From Lewinellaceae bacterium (GTDB lineage Bacteria > Bacteroidota > Bacteroidia > Chitinophagales > Saprospiraceae), in assembly GCA_020636005.1 (NCBI GenBank), contig JACJYR010000002.1, positions 620,001 through 684,000 of the forward strand: DNA of 64,000 nt. Reading direction: 5' to 3'. The translations under genes were made by a program, and so were the position numbers. Shown one piece after another: positions 15,518 through 24,170 of the stretch; the stretch's first letter is position 1, and every line of letters begins with the position of its first letter. The notes below the pieces were generated by a model that did no database searches, had not been told where the DNA came from, and was given only the letters and a program-made list of their open reading frames with translations.

Positions 15518-16780
15518 ATGAAAATCAACATTATCGGCGGCGGAATCATCGGACTGTTTTCAGCCTATTATCTCCAAAAGGAAGGGTACGAGGTTCATAT
15601 TTTTGACAAAACGGATTTCACCGAAGGCTGCTCCTACGGCAATGCGGGCATGATCACGCCGAGCCACTTTATCCCCTTGGCGGCTCCGGGCGTGGTGGCG
15701 CAGGGCATCCGCTGGATGTTTGACCCGGCCAGTCCATTTTATATCAAGCCGCGGCTGGATTTGGAATTGCTGCAGTGGCTTTGGAAGTTTTACCGCTCCT
15801 GCAACCGGCGGCAGGCAGCGGCGGCCATGCCCGTTTTGCTGGATTTCAACCTGTTGGGCAAAAAGCTGTACCGGGAGTTTGCCGAGGAAACCGGGCTGGA
15901 TTTCAAGCTGGAAGAACGGGGCATCCTGATGCTCTACCAAACCCCGAAAAAGGAAAAGGAGGAAAAAGAGACCGCGGAGGCGGCACTCAGGCTGGGCATT
16001 GAGACACAAATATTTGACAGAAAAGGAGTAGAAGGTTTTGAAACAGGAACAACTGTAAATGCTTTGGGGGGTATTTACTATCCCTGCGACGCACACCTTT
16101 ACCCAAACCTGCTCATGCGCCAACTGATTGGTTTATTGAAAAAAAAGGGTGCTTATTTTCATGGAAAAACTTCTGTGACAGGTTTTGAATTTTTGGGGAG
16201 CCGGGTAACAGCACTCATTGCCAATGGCGAAAAATATGGGGCAGATGCTTTTGTCATAGCGGCTGGCAGTTGGTCGGCCAAGCTGCTGGCAGGCTTGGGT
16301 TTGCAACTCCATTTACAAGACGGCAAAGGCTACTCCATCACCCTGAAAGAACCTGCCGGACGCCCGGCCTATGCCACTATTTTAACAGAGGCCAAGGTAG
16401 CCGTTACGCCGATGGGGGACGACCTCCGCCTGGGCGGCACGCTCGAACTGGGCGGCCTCAGCCCCCGCATCAACCAGCCACGGGTGAAGGCCATCCTCGA
16501 CGCTATCCCCCGCTATTATCCAAACTTGAAAATCGAAATGCCGCCTACTGAAAAAATATGGTACGGCTACCGCCCCTGCCCGCCGGACGGGCTGCCGTAC
16601 ATCGGCAGGCTGAAAGGTTTTGACAACGTCGTTCTGGCTACCGGCCATGCCATGATGGGCCTGAGCCTGGGGCCTGCGACGGGGAGGATGGTGGGGGATA
16701 TTTTTCAGGAAAAACAGCTCAACAAAAGTTATCTGTGTTTATTCGATCCTAACCGGTTTTCCTTTTCACCTACCAGGTAA
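15518..16780 (+). CDS. FAD-dependent D-hydroxyproline/D-amino acid dehydrogenase
   Basis: This 420-residue DAO/DadA-family flavoenzyme has an N-terminal dinucleotide fold GGGIIGLFSAYYLQ (residues 6-19), a substrate domain around SYGNAGMITPSHFIPLAAPG, and the C-terminal FAD signature YGYRPCPPDGLPYIGRLKG with ATGHAMMGLSLGPATGRMV. The family oxidises D-amino acids to imino acids. Next to the epimerase it most likely oxidises cis-4-hydroxy-D-proline to a pyrroline carboxylate. The downstream deaminase and aldehyde dehydrogenase of the pathway are not in this window. Its last 52 bases overlap the convergent CvfB-like gene (16729-16780). The overlapping tail YLCLFDPNRFSFSPTR lies beyond the conserved domain, so it may be a recent extension. 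Confidence 0.9.
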   Translation: MKINIIGGGIIGLFSAYYLQKEGYEVHIFDKTDFTEGCSYGNAGMITPSHFIPLAAPGVVAQGIRWMFDPASPFYIKPRLDLELLQWLWKFYRSCNRRQAAAAMPVLLDFNLLGKKLYREFAEETGLDFKLEERGILMLYQTPKKEKEEKETAEAALRLGIETQIFDRKGVEGFETGTTVNALGGIYYPCDAHLYPNLLMRQLIGLLKKKGAYFHGKTSVTGFEFLGSRVTALIANGEKYGADAFVIAAGSWSAKLLAGLGLQLHLQDGKGYSITLKEPAGRPAYATILTEAKVAVTPMGDDLRLGGTLELGGLSPRINQPRVKAILDAIPRYYPNLKIEMPPTEKIWYGYRPCPPDGLPYIGRLKGFDNVVLATGHAMMGLSLGPATGRMVGDIFQEKQLNKSYLCLFDPNRFSFSPTR

Positions 16781-17601
16781 ATCCCATCCGGTTCGAGGCG
16801 CACTAACCGTTCCCGGTAAAGCGCACCTACTGCTTTTTTATAGGTCTTTTTGCTCATTGCCAGCATTTCGGCAATGACCTCCGGATCGCTCTTGTCGGTG
16901 AGGGGCAGGAAGCCCTTGTTGGCCCTGAGTTGTTCCAAAATTCTTACGGCATTGGGCTCCACCTTGGCGTAGCCAAGGGGCTGTAGCGTGACGTCCACCT
17001 TGCCGTCTTCCCTTACTTTTTTGACGTACCCCTTTTTCAGGTCGCCCCGGTTTATTTTCTCAAAAATTTCATTTTCGTACAGCAGTCCCCGGTAGCGGTG
17101 GTTGATAATGGCGTTGACGCCGAGGTCGGTGCGGTCGTCAATCAACAGGTTCACCTGTTGGCCGTCCCGCAGGTCAATATTGTCTTTTTGTAAAAATTTC
17201 TGGTAGCGGCCGGAGGCTACCAACCGCTCGGTTTCCCGGTCGAGGTAGAGGTGTACCATGTACCAGTTGCCGGGCGACATGCGCCCGGGTTGCTCTTTGA
17301 ACGGCACGAGCAAGTCTTTGTCCATGCCCCAATCCAGGAAAGCGCCGTAGTTGTTGACATCGCGCACCTGCAGCAGGGCAAACTCCCCCAGCATGATTTT
17401 GGGCTTCATCGTGGTGGCCGTGATGCGGTCTTCGGAGTCCTTGAACACAAACACTTTGAGGATGTCGTCCTCGTACAGGCCATCGGGGATGAACTTGTTG
17501 GGCAGCAGCACTTCCCTGCTCGCTTCCTGGTCGGTGAGGTACACGCCGTTGTCGGTTTGGCGGACGGCACGGAGGCGGTTGTATTTTCCAAGTTCTATCA
17601 T
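16729..17601 (-). CDS. CvfB-like S1-domain RNA-binding protein
   Basis: This 290-residue protein has the CvfB/YitL layout: an N-terminal S1-like barrel (MIELGKYNRLRAVRQTDNGV), two further S1-like domains (LLQVRDVNNYGAFLDWGMDKDLLVPFKEQ and KGYVKKVREDGKVDVTLQP), and a C-terminal winged helix (EVIAEMLAMSKKTYKKAVGALY) followed by DGIYLV. Homologues bind RNA and modulate gene expression; the exact role in Bacteroidota is not known. The 52-base tail-to-tail overlap with the flavoenzyme could allow antisense interference between the two mRNAs. Confidence 0.92.
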   Translation of the reverse strand: MIELGKYNRLRAVRQTDNGVYLTDQEASREVLLPNKFIPDGLYEDDILKVFVFKDSEDRITATTMKPKIMLGEFALLQVRDVNNYGAFLDWGMDKDLLVPFKEQPGRMSPGNWYMVHLYLDRETERLVASGRYQKFLQKDNIDLRDGQQVNLLIDDRTDLGVNAIINHRYRGLLYENEIFEKINRGDLKKGYVKKVREDGKVDVTLQPLGYAKVEPNAVRILEQLRANKGFLPLTDKSDPEVIAEMLAMSKKTYKKAVGALYRERLVRLEPDGIYLVGEKENRLGSNKHR

Positions 17602-17777
17602 TCGGGCTGTTTCAAAAAAGGATGAATAGGATAAAGATTGGCCACCACACGCAAGATTTGTGGCTTTTGTGGAAAATGTTCAAAACGGGCATTCACCGCT
17701 GCGAAATTAGGGAATATCTACCTGTTCCACTTAGGGGATCGTTCTACATCAGCCCATTCGATATGGCATTGGGGCAT

Positions 17778-17820
17778 AAAAAAAGTGCATCCACCGAGTT
17801 TCGATGGATGCACTTTTTTT
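17778..17820 (-). terminator. Bidirectional-looking intrinsic terminator after rpsT
   Basis: AAAAAAAGTGCATCCA pairs with TGGATGCACTTTTTTT around an 11-base loop. It lies 18 bases past the rpsT stop. The A and T tracts make it usable from both strands, but only rpsT reads into it. Confidence 0.9.
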
Positions 17821-17838
17821 GTTGGTGGCCGGGCAGGA

Positions 17839-18090
17839 TTACATTTGGGCAATGTGCCTGGCCAGCTTGCTTTTCAGGTTGGCAGCCTTGTTGGGGTGCC
17901 AGGTATTTTTCTTTGCCAGTTTATCTATCATACTGACCACCTTGGGCAGGAACTTTTCAGCCTCTGCTTTTTCGGTGATACCGCGCAGGGCTTGGATGGC
18001 CGTGCGGGCTGATTTTTTCTTGAAGCGATTGCGAAGGCGTTTGCGGGCGTCCTGGCGAATCCTTTTTTTCGATGAATGATGATGAGCCAT
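17839..18090 (-). CDS. rpsT: 30S ribosomal protein S20
   Basis: This 83-residue, strongly basic, all-helical protein starts MAHHHSSKKRIRQDARKRLRNR and ends IDKLAKKNTWHPNKAANLKSK, the S20 signature. S20 binds 16S rRNA early in 30S assembly. The gene stands alone, with its own TATCTTTG promoter box upstream and a strong terminator downstream, as is common for rpsT. Confidence 0.96.
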   Translation of the reverse strand: MAHHHSSKKRIRQDARKRLRNRFKKKSARTAIQALRGITEKAEAEKFLPKVVSMIDKLAKKNTWHPNKAANLKSKLARHIAQM

Positions 18091-18155
18091 ATCTTGTTGA
18101 GTAAGGTATTATTGATTGAAATCTGGCAATTGGGGTACTTTTTTCAAATGGACGG

Positions 18156-18163
18156 CAAAGATA
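18156..18163 (-). promoter_or_regulatory. Candidate -7 box (TATCTTTG) for rpsT
   Basis: This is an exact match to the Bacteroidota TAnnTTTG box, 65 bases upstream of the rpsT start. The expected -33 region is a T-rich stretch and not a clean TTG. Confidence 0.55.
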
Positions 18164-18325
18164 GCTTAAACAGTTTAAAAAAAGGAAGCCAACGCTACTA
18201 TTTTTTAGAAAAAACAAGTGGTTTGAGGAGGCCTCAATGATGCTGTGGAAGAATAGTTGACAAGGTGGCCATTTTTAATTCCCTGGCCTCGTGGAGCTAT
18301 TGGCCCCGAAAACCCTAAAAGGCCA

Positions 18326-19489
18326 TCACCTCACCCCATCCAGCTTTACCTCTACTTCCTTTTCCTTTTCGTCCCGCATGATTTTTACCCGGACCACATC
18401 GCCCGCCTTATATTTTTCTAAAATCAGGATAAGCTCGTTTCCAGATTTGACTTCTTCGCCATTGATGGCAATGATGGAATCGCCCAGGCGGATACGGCCA
18501 TTCTGGTCGCGGGTAGTGGGCCTCAGGCCGGCACGTTCGGCAGCACCGCCTTCTACCGTATGCATAATCAGTGCGCCTTCAAGGCCCAGCCGCTGGGTGG
18601 TTTGGACGTTGGCCAGTTCGATACCCAGGGTCGGTCGGTTCACTTTCCCATATTTGATGAGATCCGGCACCACCCAGCGAACGACGTCCACGGGAATAGA
18701 AAAACCGATGCCGGCAGAAGCTCCGGAGGGGCTGTAAATAGCCGTGTTCACACCTATCAGTTCCCCGGAAGAATTGAGCAGCGGGCCGCCCGAGTTGCCA
18801 GGGTTGATGGCTGCGTCAGACTGGATGACATCCCGGATGGGAATGCCGCTCACCGATTTGATTTCCCGCCCCAGGGCACTGATGACGCCGGTTGTCAGCG
18901 TTTGATCCAGGCCGAAGGGGTTGCCGATGGCATAGACATTTTGTCCTACCATCAGGTTTTCCGAAATGCCCACCGGGATGGGGCGCAGGGTGTTCCGGGG
19001 GGCGTCAATTTTCAATACTGCCAAATCTTTTTCCGGAGCGTAGCCCACTACTTCGGCATCCCAGGTCGTCCGGTCGGCAAGGGTCACCTGCGATCGGTTG
19101 GCGTCTTTGATGACATGGTAGTTGGTAATGATATGGCCATCCCGATCCCATACAAACCCGGAGCCGCTCCCCTGCGGAATTTCCATGACGTTGCGTGTCC
19201 AGAAGTCCTGGCGCAGTGCAGAGGTGGTGATGTAAGCCACGGAAGGAGCGGAATTCTCGAACAGCCGGATGGTAGCCTTTTCAGAGTCCATAAGGCCAGG
19301 AGGCATTGGCGTTTTGTTGTTGACAGGCGTGGGCTGAGCGGCTTCCTGCGTATTGTTGGGGTTTTCCTCCGCGGAAATCTGCGGTGCGATGTCCCGCTGC
19401 ATCTTAGTGTTCCAGGCAGTGCCGGCCATGAAGCCCGCCACCAATAAAACGGCCCAGAGCAGGAGCCGGAAAGGGGATGAATTTTTCAT
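18326..19489 (-). CDS. Deg/HtrA-family serine protease with one PDZ domain
   Basis: This 387-residue protein has an N-terminal membrane anchor or signal (LLLWAVLLVAGFMAGTAW, residues 9-26), a trypsin-like domain with catalytic triad H125 (ITNYHVI), D155 (EKDLAVLKI) and S233 (NPGNSGGPL), and one C-terminal PDZ domain (about 290-385, RLGDSIIAINGEEV). Such proteases degrade or refold damaged envelope proteins and can cleave anti-sigma factors. The single PDZ domain and membrane anchor resemble DegS more than DegP. The Pro/Thr-rich linker (about 40-65) is probably flexible. The gene is monocistronic, with a TAATTTTG box upstream. Confidence 0.94.
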   Translation of the reverse strand: MKNSSPFRLLLWAVLLVAGFMAGTAWNTKMQRDIAPQISAEENPNNTQEAAQPTPVNNKTPMPPGLMDSEKATIRLFENSAPSVAYITTSALRQDFWTRNVMEIPQGSGSGFVWDRDGHIITNYHVIKDANRSQVTLADRTTWDAEVVGYAPEKDLAVLKIDAPRNTLRPIPVGISENLMVGQNVYAIGNPFGLDQTLTTGVISALGREIKSVSGIPIRDVIQSDAAINPGNSGGPLLNSSGELIGVNTAIYSPSGASAGIGFSIPVDVVRWVVPDLIKYGKVNRPTLGIELANVQTTQRLGLEGALIMHTVEGGAAERAGLRPTTRDQNGRIRLGDSIIAINGEEVKSGNELILILEKYKAGDVVRVKIMRDEKEKEVEVKLDGVR

Positions 19490-19511
19490 GTTTGTCTTAA
19501 ATTTTAGCTGG

Positions 19512-19519
19512 CAAAATTA
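19512..19519 (-). promoter_or_regulatory. Candidate -7 box (TAATTTTG) for the HtrA gene
   Basis: This matches TAnnTTTG, 22 bases upstream of the start. A TTTG occurs closer upstream than the usual -33 distance, so the match is partial. Confidence 0.45.
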
Positions 19520-19729
19520 GGATATTTCAAAGTTTAACAGAAAACGCCTAAAGGGAAGGGGTGTTCGCCCAAGATGTTAACTTAGCCCCTTATTATCCGT
19601 ATTTCTTTGAGAATTTTTAGCAACAAAAAAATGGCCTGGAGAGAAGCGAACTGCCATTGCATTTCCAGCCTGTCAGCCGTATATCGCAACATTACCTAAC
19701 TGTCGGAAAGCAATGAAGATTTAACGCCT

Positions 19730-21061
19730 ATGCACCCAATACTATTCTTTGTTTACCACTTTTTCAAAGCGTTGATAGAGGTTACCCGCCGGGTGTTTTA
19801 TGCAAAAATAACGGTTGTGAACAAGGAACGGGGACGGTTCAAAGAACCATGTATCCTGGTCTCGAACCACCCCAGCACCCTGCTCGACCCATTGAATGCC
19901 GCCGAGGAAATCCAAACCGAGGTGCATTTCCTCGCCAATGCCAGTTTATTTAAAAACCTCGTTGCAGCGTGGTTTTTTAAAAAGCTCTTCTGCATCCCCA
20001 TCGAGCGCTACGAGGACACGGGCGGCAAGCCGCTGAACAACAAAGCCAGCTTTGAAAAAGCAGTACAGCACCTGGAACATGGTGGCTGCCTGTATATCGC
20101 ACCGGAAGGCACCAGCTACATCCACCGCCGCTTGCGGAAGCTGAAAACCGGGTCGGCCCGCATCGCCCTGGCTGCGGAGAGCCAGGCCAACTTCCAACTG
20201 GGCTTGGTGCTGCTACCTGTCGGCCTGAACTACTCTGACCCTACCCAATTCCGCAGCCACTTGTTGACCATCCTGGGCGAGCCAATCCGTGTGGCCGATT
20301 TTGAAGCGGATTGGAAAGCCGACGAAGCAGCGGCTGTGCGCAAGTTGACCGACCACTTGGCTGAAAAACTCTCCAACCTCCTGTTAGACACTGTGGACGA
20401 TGAAGAGGACAGGCTGCTTTGCTATTTGGAAGAAATGCAGCAAAATGAAAACCGCTTGCCTTCGTACCCGCATTTCCTCCGCTCCAAAAAGACATTGGCA
20501 GCCATACAGGGCTGGAGCAAGGAAGTACCCTCCATGCTCGCCACTTTCCAAACCAATGTTTTTAGTTATTTTCAAACTCTGGAAAAACTAGGCGTGAGCG
20601 ATCTGGCAGTATATGAGCAGTTGAAAGTAAAAAAGCTTAATGGCAGCTTTCTCGCCTTAATAGGCACATTCCCCTTTTTCCTATTGGGCTACCTTACTCA
20701 TTTCCTGCCCGCTTATTCCACCGGTAAACTCAGCAAAATCTTGAACAAAGACATCCACTGGGCCCCGACTTACAAATATGTGATCGGCGTGGTACTTTAC
20801 CCTTTGATGCTTGGTTTTCAAGTTTGGGTAGCAGGAAAATTCGGGGTATTGCCGGGGACGGGTATTTCAATAAAGTGGCTCTATGCCCTTAGTATAATAC
20901 CAGCAGGACTTGTGGCCGAGTGGTGGTTAAAAACCTGGAAATTGGAACGCGAAAAACGCCGCGCAGCCCGCTGTTTCAGCACTGAACCAGAAAGCTGGAA
21001 AAAGATTGGCGCAGTAAGAACCAGCATACTTGAAATACTGGAAAGTGCTCCTGAATCATGA
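19730..21061 (+). CDS. PlsC-domain acyltransferase, membrane bound
   Basis: This 443-residue protein has an N-terminal glycerolipid acyltransferase domain with NHPSTLLDP (residues about 46-54, the HX4-5D motif), IPIERYEDTGG and the PEGTS motif. A helical middle region follows, and then about three hydrophobic segments in the C-terminal third (SFLALIGTFPFFLLGYLTH, YVIGVVLYPLMLGFQVWVA, WLYALSIIPAGLVAEW). The HPSTLLDP form resembles glycerol-3-phosphate/DHAP acyltransferase-like enzymes more than plain PlsC. It probably acylates a glycerol phosphate backbone at the inner membrane. The gene is single and converges on rplQ, sharing the terminator at 21117-21151. Confidence 0.88.
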   Translation: MHPILFFVYHFFKALIEVTRRVFYAKITVVNKERGRFKEPCILVSNHPSTLLDPLNAAEEIQTEVHFLANASLFKNLVAAWFFKKLFCIPIERYEDTGGKPLNNKASFEKAVQHLEHGGCLYIAPEGTSYIHRRLRKLKTGSARIALAAESQANFQLGLVLLPVGLNYSDPTQFRSHLLTILGEPIRVADFEADWKADEAAAVRKLTDHLAEKLSNLLLDTVDDEEDRLLCYLEEMQQNENRLPSYPHFLRSKKTLAAIQGWSKEVPSMLATFQTNVFSYFQTLEKLGVSDLAVYEQLKVKKLNGSFLALIGTFPFFLLGYLTHFLPAYSTGKLSKILNKDIHWAPTYKYVIGVVLYPLMLGFQVWVAGKFGVLPGTGISIKWLYALSIIPAGLVAEWWLKTWKLEREKRRAARCFSTEPESWKKIGAVRTSILEILESAPES

Positions 21062-21116
21062 AATATTCCTTGGAGGGGCTGAATTTCATAAATTACCAAT
21101 GAAACCAGCCAAAAAC

Positions 21117-21151
21117 AAAAATGGCGGCCTTTTTTGAAGGCCGCCATTTTT
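21117..21151. terminator. Bidirectional terminator between acyltransferase and rplQ
   Basis: AAAAATGGCGGCCTT pairs with AAGGCCGCCATTTTT around a 5-base T-rich loop. It sits between convergent genes and would end both the acyltransferase mRNA and the long ribosomal operon. Confidence 0.9.
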
Positions 21152-21171
21152 GATGGTATATACAAAAAGGG

Positions 21172-21732
21172 CTATTCTTCCTCAGCAACAGCCGTATCGT
21201 CAACAACTTCCGTTGCTTCCTCCTCGGCTGCGGCAACCGTTGCTGCTGCCGCAGCGACTTTAGCACTTGCAGCGGCTTTCGTATCTCCGGCGCCGGCACC
21301 AGAACCGCCCCTGCGACGGCGTCTGCGCTTGCCGCCTGTTGCTGTTTCAGGCTTAGCTTTTCCGGAGTATTCTGGATTGAAGTCAACCAGTTCAATCATG
21401 GCCATTTCCGCACCATCCCCTTTTCTGAAGCCAGTGCGGATGACACGGCAATAACCTCCCGGTCGGTTGGCAACCTCGGTCGCTATTGGGCCAAACAATT
21501 CCTGGATAGCCACCTTGTCCTGCAAATAGCTGAACACGACCCGCCTGGAATGCGTGGTATTTGTTTTTGCTTTCGTGATAATTGGCTCGATGTGCTGGCG
21601 CAGGGATTTCGCCTTTGCCAAGGTCGTTTGAATGCGTTTGTGCGTAATCAGTGCGATGGAAAGATTTCGCAACAAGGCCCGACGGTGCTCCATCGTACGG
21701 CCGAGATGGTTTCCTTTTTTACCGTGTCTCAT
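21172..21732 (-). CDS. rplQ: 50S ribosomal protein L17 with Ala/Glu-rich tail
   Basis: Residues 1-118 are a standard L17 (MRHGKKGNHLGRTMEHRRALLRN; NRPGGYCRVIRTGFRKGDGAEMA). A further tail of about 65 residues follows: an RRRRRRGG patch, then alternating Ala-rich and Glu-rich stretches (AAAAATVAAAEEEATEVV). Bacterial L17 is normally 115-130 residues, so the tail is an extension, as seen in several Bacteroidota. It is the last gene of the ribosomal supercluster, directly after rpoA, and is followed by a strong terminator. Confidence 0.96.
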   Translation of the reverse strand: MRHGKKGNHLGRTMEHRRALLRNLSIALITHKRIQTTLAKAKSLRQHIEPIITKAKTNTTHSRRVVFSYLQDKVAIQELFGPIATEVANRPGGYCRVIRTGFRKGDGAEMAMIELVDFNPEYSGKAKPETATGGKRRRRRRGGSGAGAGDTKAAASAKVAAAAATVAAAEEEATEVVDDTAVAEEE

Positions 21733-21914
21733 TTTTAGATGATTGAATTTGGTGAACCTCGCAACACAGTGGACTAGAGGTGTTCGGCAAATTGGCAGTC
21801 ATTATCAACACAAGGTTGACATTTGCTGATACCAAAAAAAAGCCACGCTGTAATTGCAAATAATATTTCAAACTACGCAGGTTGCCATGTGCAAACTGCA
21901 AACTGCCAACGGGT

Positions 21915-22913
21915 TTATTCTTCGTCTAACTTGTACTTGGACAAGTCCATGCCGAATGTGAGTCCTTTTTCTTGCAGGAGTTCTTCGATTTCCACAAGCG
22001 ATTTTTTGCCGAAGTTTCTGAACTTCAACAACTCATGGGTATCGTACTTTACCAACTCGGCCAAGGTGTTGATTTTTGCTGCCTTGAGGCAGTTGTAGGC
22101 ACGCACGGAGAGATCAAGGTCTTCCAGAGATGTCTTCAGCAACTTACGCATGTGCAGCACATGCTCGTCCACTACATCATCCCTCCTGCTGGAGTCATCC
22201 GGCATACTGATGTACTCGTCCGTGATCAGCATGAGGTGATGAATCATAATACGTGATGCTTCTTTGATGGCTTCTTCCGGGTGAATGGTGCCGTCAGTTT
22301 TCACATCAATGGTCAACAGTTCATAGTCGGTACGTTGTCCTACACGGGTATTTTCAACTTTGTAGGCAACATTCTTAATCGGGGTATAAATAGCATCGAG
22401 CGGAATAACGCCAATGGGCGCATCTTTCGGCAGGTTTTCACCGGCGGGAACGTAGCCACGGCCTTTGGTTACCGTGAATTCCATTTCCAGGTTGACGAAA
22501 GGCTCCATGTTGCAAATCAGCAGGTCGGGGTTCATGACTTTGAATACATTGGAGTGTTCTTCAATGTCACCAGCCCTGAATTCTTCTTTGCCGCTGATGG
22601 TGAGGTATATTTTTTCATTTCCCAAATCCTCGCCTTGTATCAATTGCTTGAGGCGAACTTGTTTGAGGTTCAACACGATATCGAGCACATCTTGCACTAC
22701 CCCCCGGATGGTAGCGAATTCATGGTCAACGCCGGCAATACGGACTGCCGAAATAGCATACCCTTCCAGCGAGGAAAGGAGTATCCTTCTCAACGAGTTG
22801 CCAATAGTTTGACCGAAGCCAGGCTCCAAGGGCCTGAATTCAAAAGTACCCTCAAAATCATTTGCTTTTTGCATCATGATTTTGTCAGGTTTCTGGAAAT
22901 TTAAGATGCTCAT
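21915..22913 (-). CDS. rpoA: RNA polymerase alpha subunit
   Basis: This 332-residue protein has the N-terminal dimerisation domain (EPGFGQTIGNSLRRILLSSL) and the C-terminal helix-hairpin-helix domain (VRAYNCLKAAKINTLAELV; FRNFGKKSLVEIEELLQ) that binds UP elements and activators. It lies between rpsD and rplQ as usual. A perfect stem-loop in the 150-base gap before it may tune its expression relative to rpsD. Confidence 0.98.
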   Translation of the reverse strand: MSILNFQKPDKIMMQKANDFEGTFEFRPLEPGFGQTIGNSLRRILLSSLEGYAISAVRIAGVDHEFATIRGVVQDVLDIVLNLKQVRLKQLIQGEDLGNEKIYLTISGKEEFRAGDIEEHSNVFKVMNPDLLICNMEPFVNLEMEFTVTKGRGYVPAGENLPKDAPIGVIPLDAIYTPIKNVAYKVENTRVGQRTDYELLTIDVKTDGTIHPEEAIKEASRIMIHHLMLITDEYISMPDDSSRRDDVVDEHVLHMRKLLKTSLEDLDLSVRAYNCLKAAKINTLAELVKYDTHELLKFRNFGKKSLVEIEELLQEKGLTFGMDLSKYKLDEE

Positions 22914-23020
22914 ATTTTGAAGAAATCTTTGATAGGAAGTTAAAAATCGCTGTCAATCAGGTGTTCCCATGTTATGTTTGACAGCCCAGATGGAAGAGAG
23001 AACAGCCACATAAAATACTA

Positions 23021-23054
23021 ATTTGACAAGCAGGGCAAAACCTGCTTGTCAAAT
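23021..23054 (-). promoter_or_regulatory. Stem-loop between rpsD and rpoA
   Basis: Fourteen bases (ATTTGACAAGCAGG) pair perfectly with CCTGCTTGTCAAAT around a 6-base loop, starting 9 bases after the rpsD stop in the transcribed direction. There is no clean U tract, so it looks more like an attenuator, processing site or mRNA-stabilising structure than a full terminator. Confidence 0.65.
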
Positions 23055-23063
23055 GTGCTGAAA

Positions 23064-23675
23064 TTACTTAGAGTAAAGTTCGACGATCAATTGTTCGTTG
23101 ATCTTTTCCGGTATTTGCTCCCTTTCAGGATAAGCAAGGAATACACCCCTCATTTTGTCTGGGTTGAATTCCAGCCAGCCAAACTTTTTAACATCCGTCT
23201 TTTTACCGACTTGTTCTTTCACTACCAGCAGATCTTTCGATTTGCCCCTGACCTCAATGATGTCGCCGGGCCGAAGGTGGAAGGACGGAACATTCGTCAG
23301 CACCCCGTTCACTACCACGTGCCGGTGGGTAACAAGCTGGCGGGCAGCCCTTCTGGTTGGGGCGATTCCCAAGCGGAACACTGTGTTGTCCAGCCGAGCT
23401 TCGAGGAACTGCAACAAAACAGTACCCGTTACACCGTGTTTATGGCTGGCTTTTTCGAAAAGGTTGCGGAATTGCCGCTCAAGAACGCCATAGGTGTATT
23501 TAGCCTTTTGTTTTTCCATTAGCTGGAGGGCATAATCCGATCTTTGCTTCCTCCTGCGGGTAAGGCCATGCTGTCCTGGAGGATGCTTTTTTCTTTCAAA
23601 CGCCTTGCTATAGCCAAAAATCGGCTCGCCAAAAGACCTGGCTTTCTTCTGTTTAGGTCCGGTATATCTTGCCAT
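23064..23675 (-). CDS. rpsD: 30S ribosomal protein S4
   Basis: This 203-residue primary 16S rRNA-binding protein has the S4 RNA-binding domain at RLDNTVFRLGIAPTRRAARQ and VVVNGVLTNVPS, and the C-terminal end PEKINEQLIVELYSK. S4 is an autogenous repressor of the alpha operon in some bacteria. The stem-loop just downstream of the gene is a candidate regulatory structure. Confidence 0.97.
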   Translation of the reverse strand: MARYTGPKQKKARSFGEPIFGYSKAFERKKHPPGQHGLTRRRKQRSDYALQLMEKQKAKYTYGVLERQFRNLFEKASHKHGVTGTVLLQFLEARLDNTVFRLGIAPTRRAARQLVTHRHVVVNGVLTNVPSFHLRPGDIIEVRGKSKDLLVVKEQVGKKTDVKKFGWLEFNPDKMRGVFLAYPEREQIPEKINEQLIVELYSK

Positions 23676-23712
23676 TATGAAAATTTACTTTTTCGAAAGT
23701 TGAATGAATGGT

Positions 23713-24105
23713 TTATACCCTTCTGCGCTTGGGAGGGCGGCAGCCATTATGGGGGATGGGTGTTACATCCAATATTTTGGAAACCTTCACCCCGGTTTGG
23801 TCAAGTGCACGGATGGCAGCTTCACGGCCTGAACCCGGCCCCTTGACATAGACTTCGACCGTGCGCAGCCCGGCTTCGTAAGCAGTTTTTGCAGCATCGG
23901 ACGCAGCTACCTGTGCAGCATAAGGGGTGTTCTTTTTAGACCCCCGGAAACCAGCTTTGCCCGCTGACCCCCAACTGATAACCTCTCCCTTTTTATTGGT
24001 AAGAGAAACAATGATATTGTTGAAAGTAGCCTGGATATAAGCAAAGCCTTCCGGCTCTACTTTGACTTTGCGCTTTGCTTTGACTTTTGATCTGACCTTT
24101 GCCAT
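23713..24105 (-). CDS. rpsK: 30S ribosomal protein S11
   Basis: This 130-residue protein of the 30S platform has ATFNNIIVSLTNKKGEVISW and the C-terminal PIPHNGCRPPKRRRV. Its basic N-terminus (AKVRSKVKAKRKVKVEPEG) is slightly extended. It is in the order rpsM-rpsK-rpsD. Confidence 0.97.
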   Translation of the reverse strand: MAKVRSKVKAKRKVKVEPEGFAYIQATFNNIIVSLTNKKGEVISWGSAGKAGFRGSKKNTPYAAQVAASDAAKTAYEAGLRTVEVYVKGPGSGREAAIRALDQTGVKVSKILDVTPIPHNGCRPPKRRRV

Positions 24106-24170
24106 TGAATTTGATGATTATTGGACTTGGTTCTATTGAAAGGAGGCACCAAAACCAGGAGAAACACGGG

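Noticed and set aside
17622..18079. Plus-strand frames over rpsT and its terminator
   Set aside because: Antisense shadows of S20 with no domain features.
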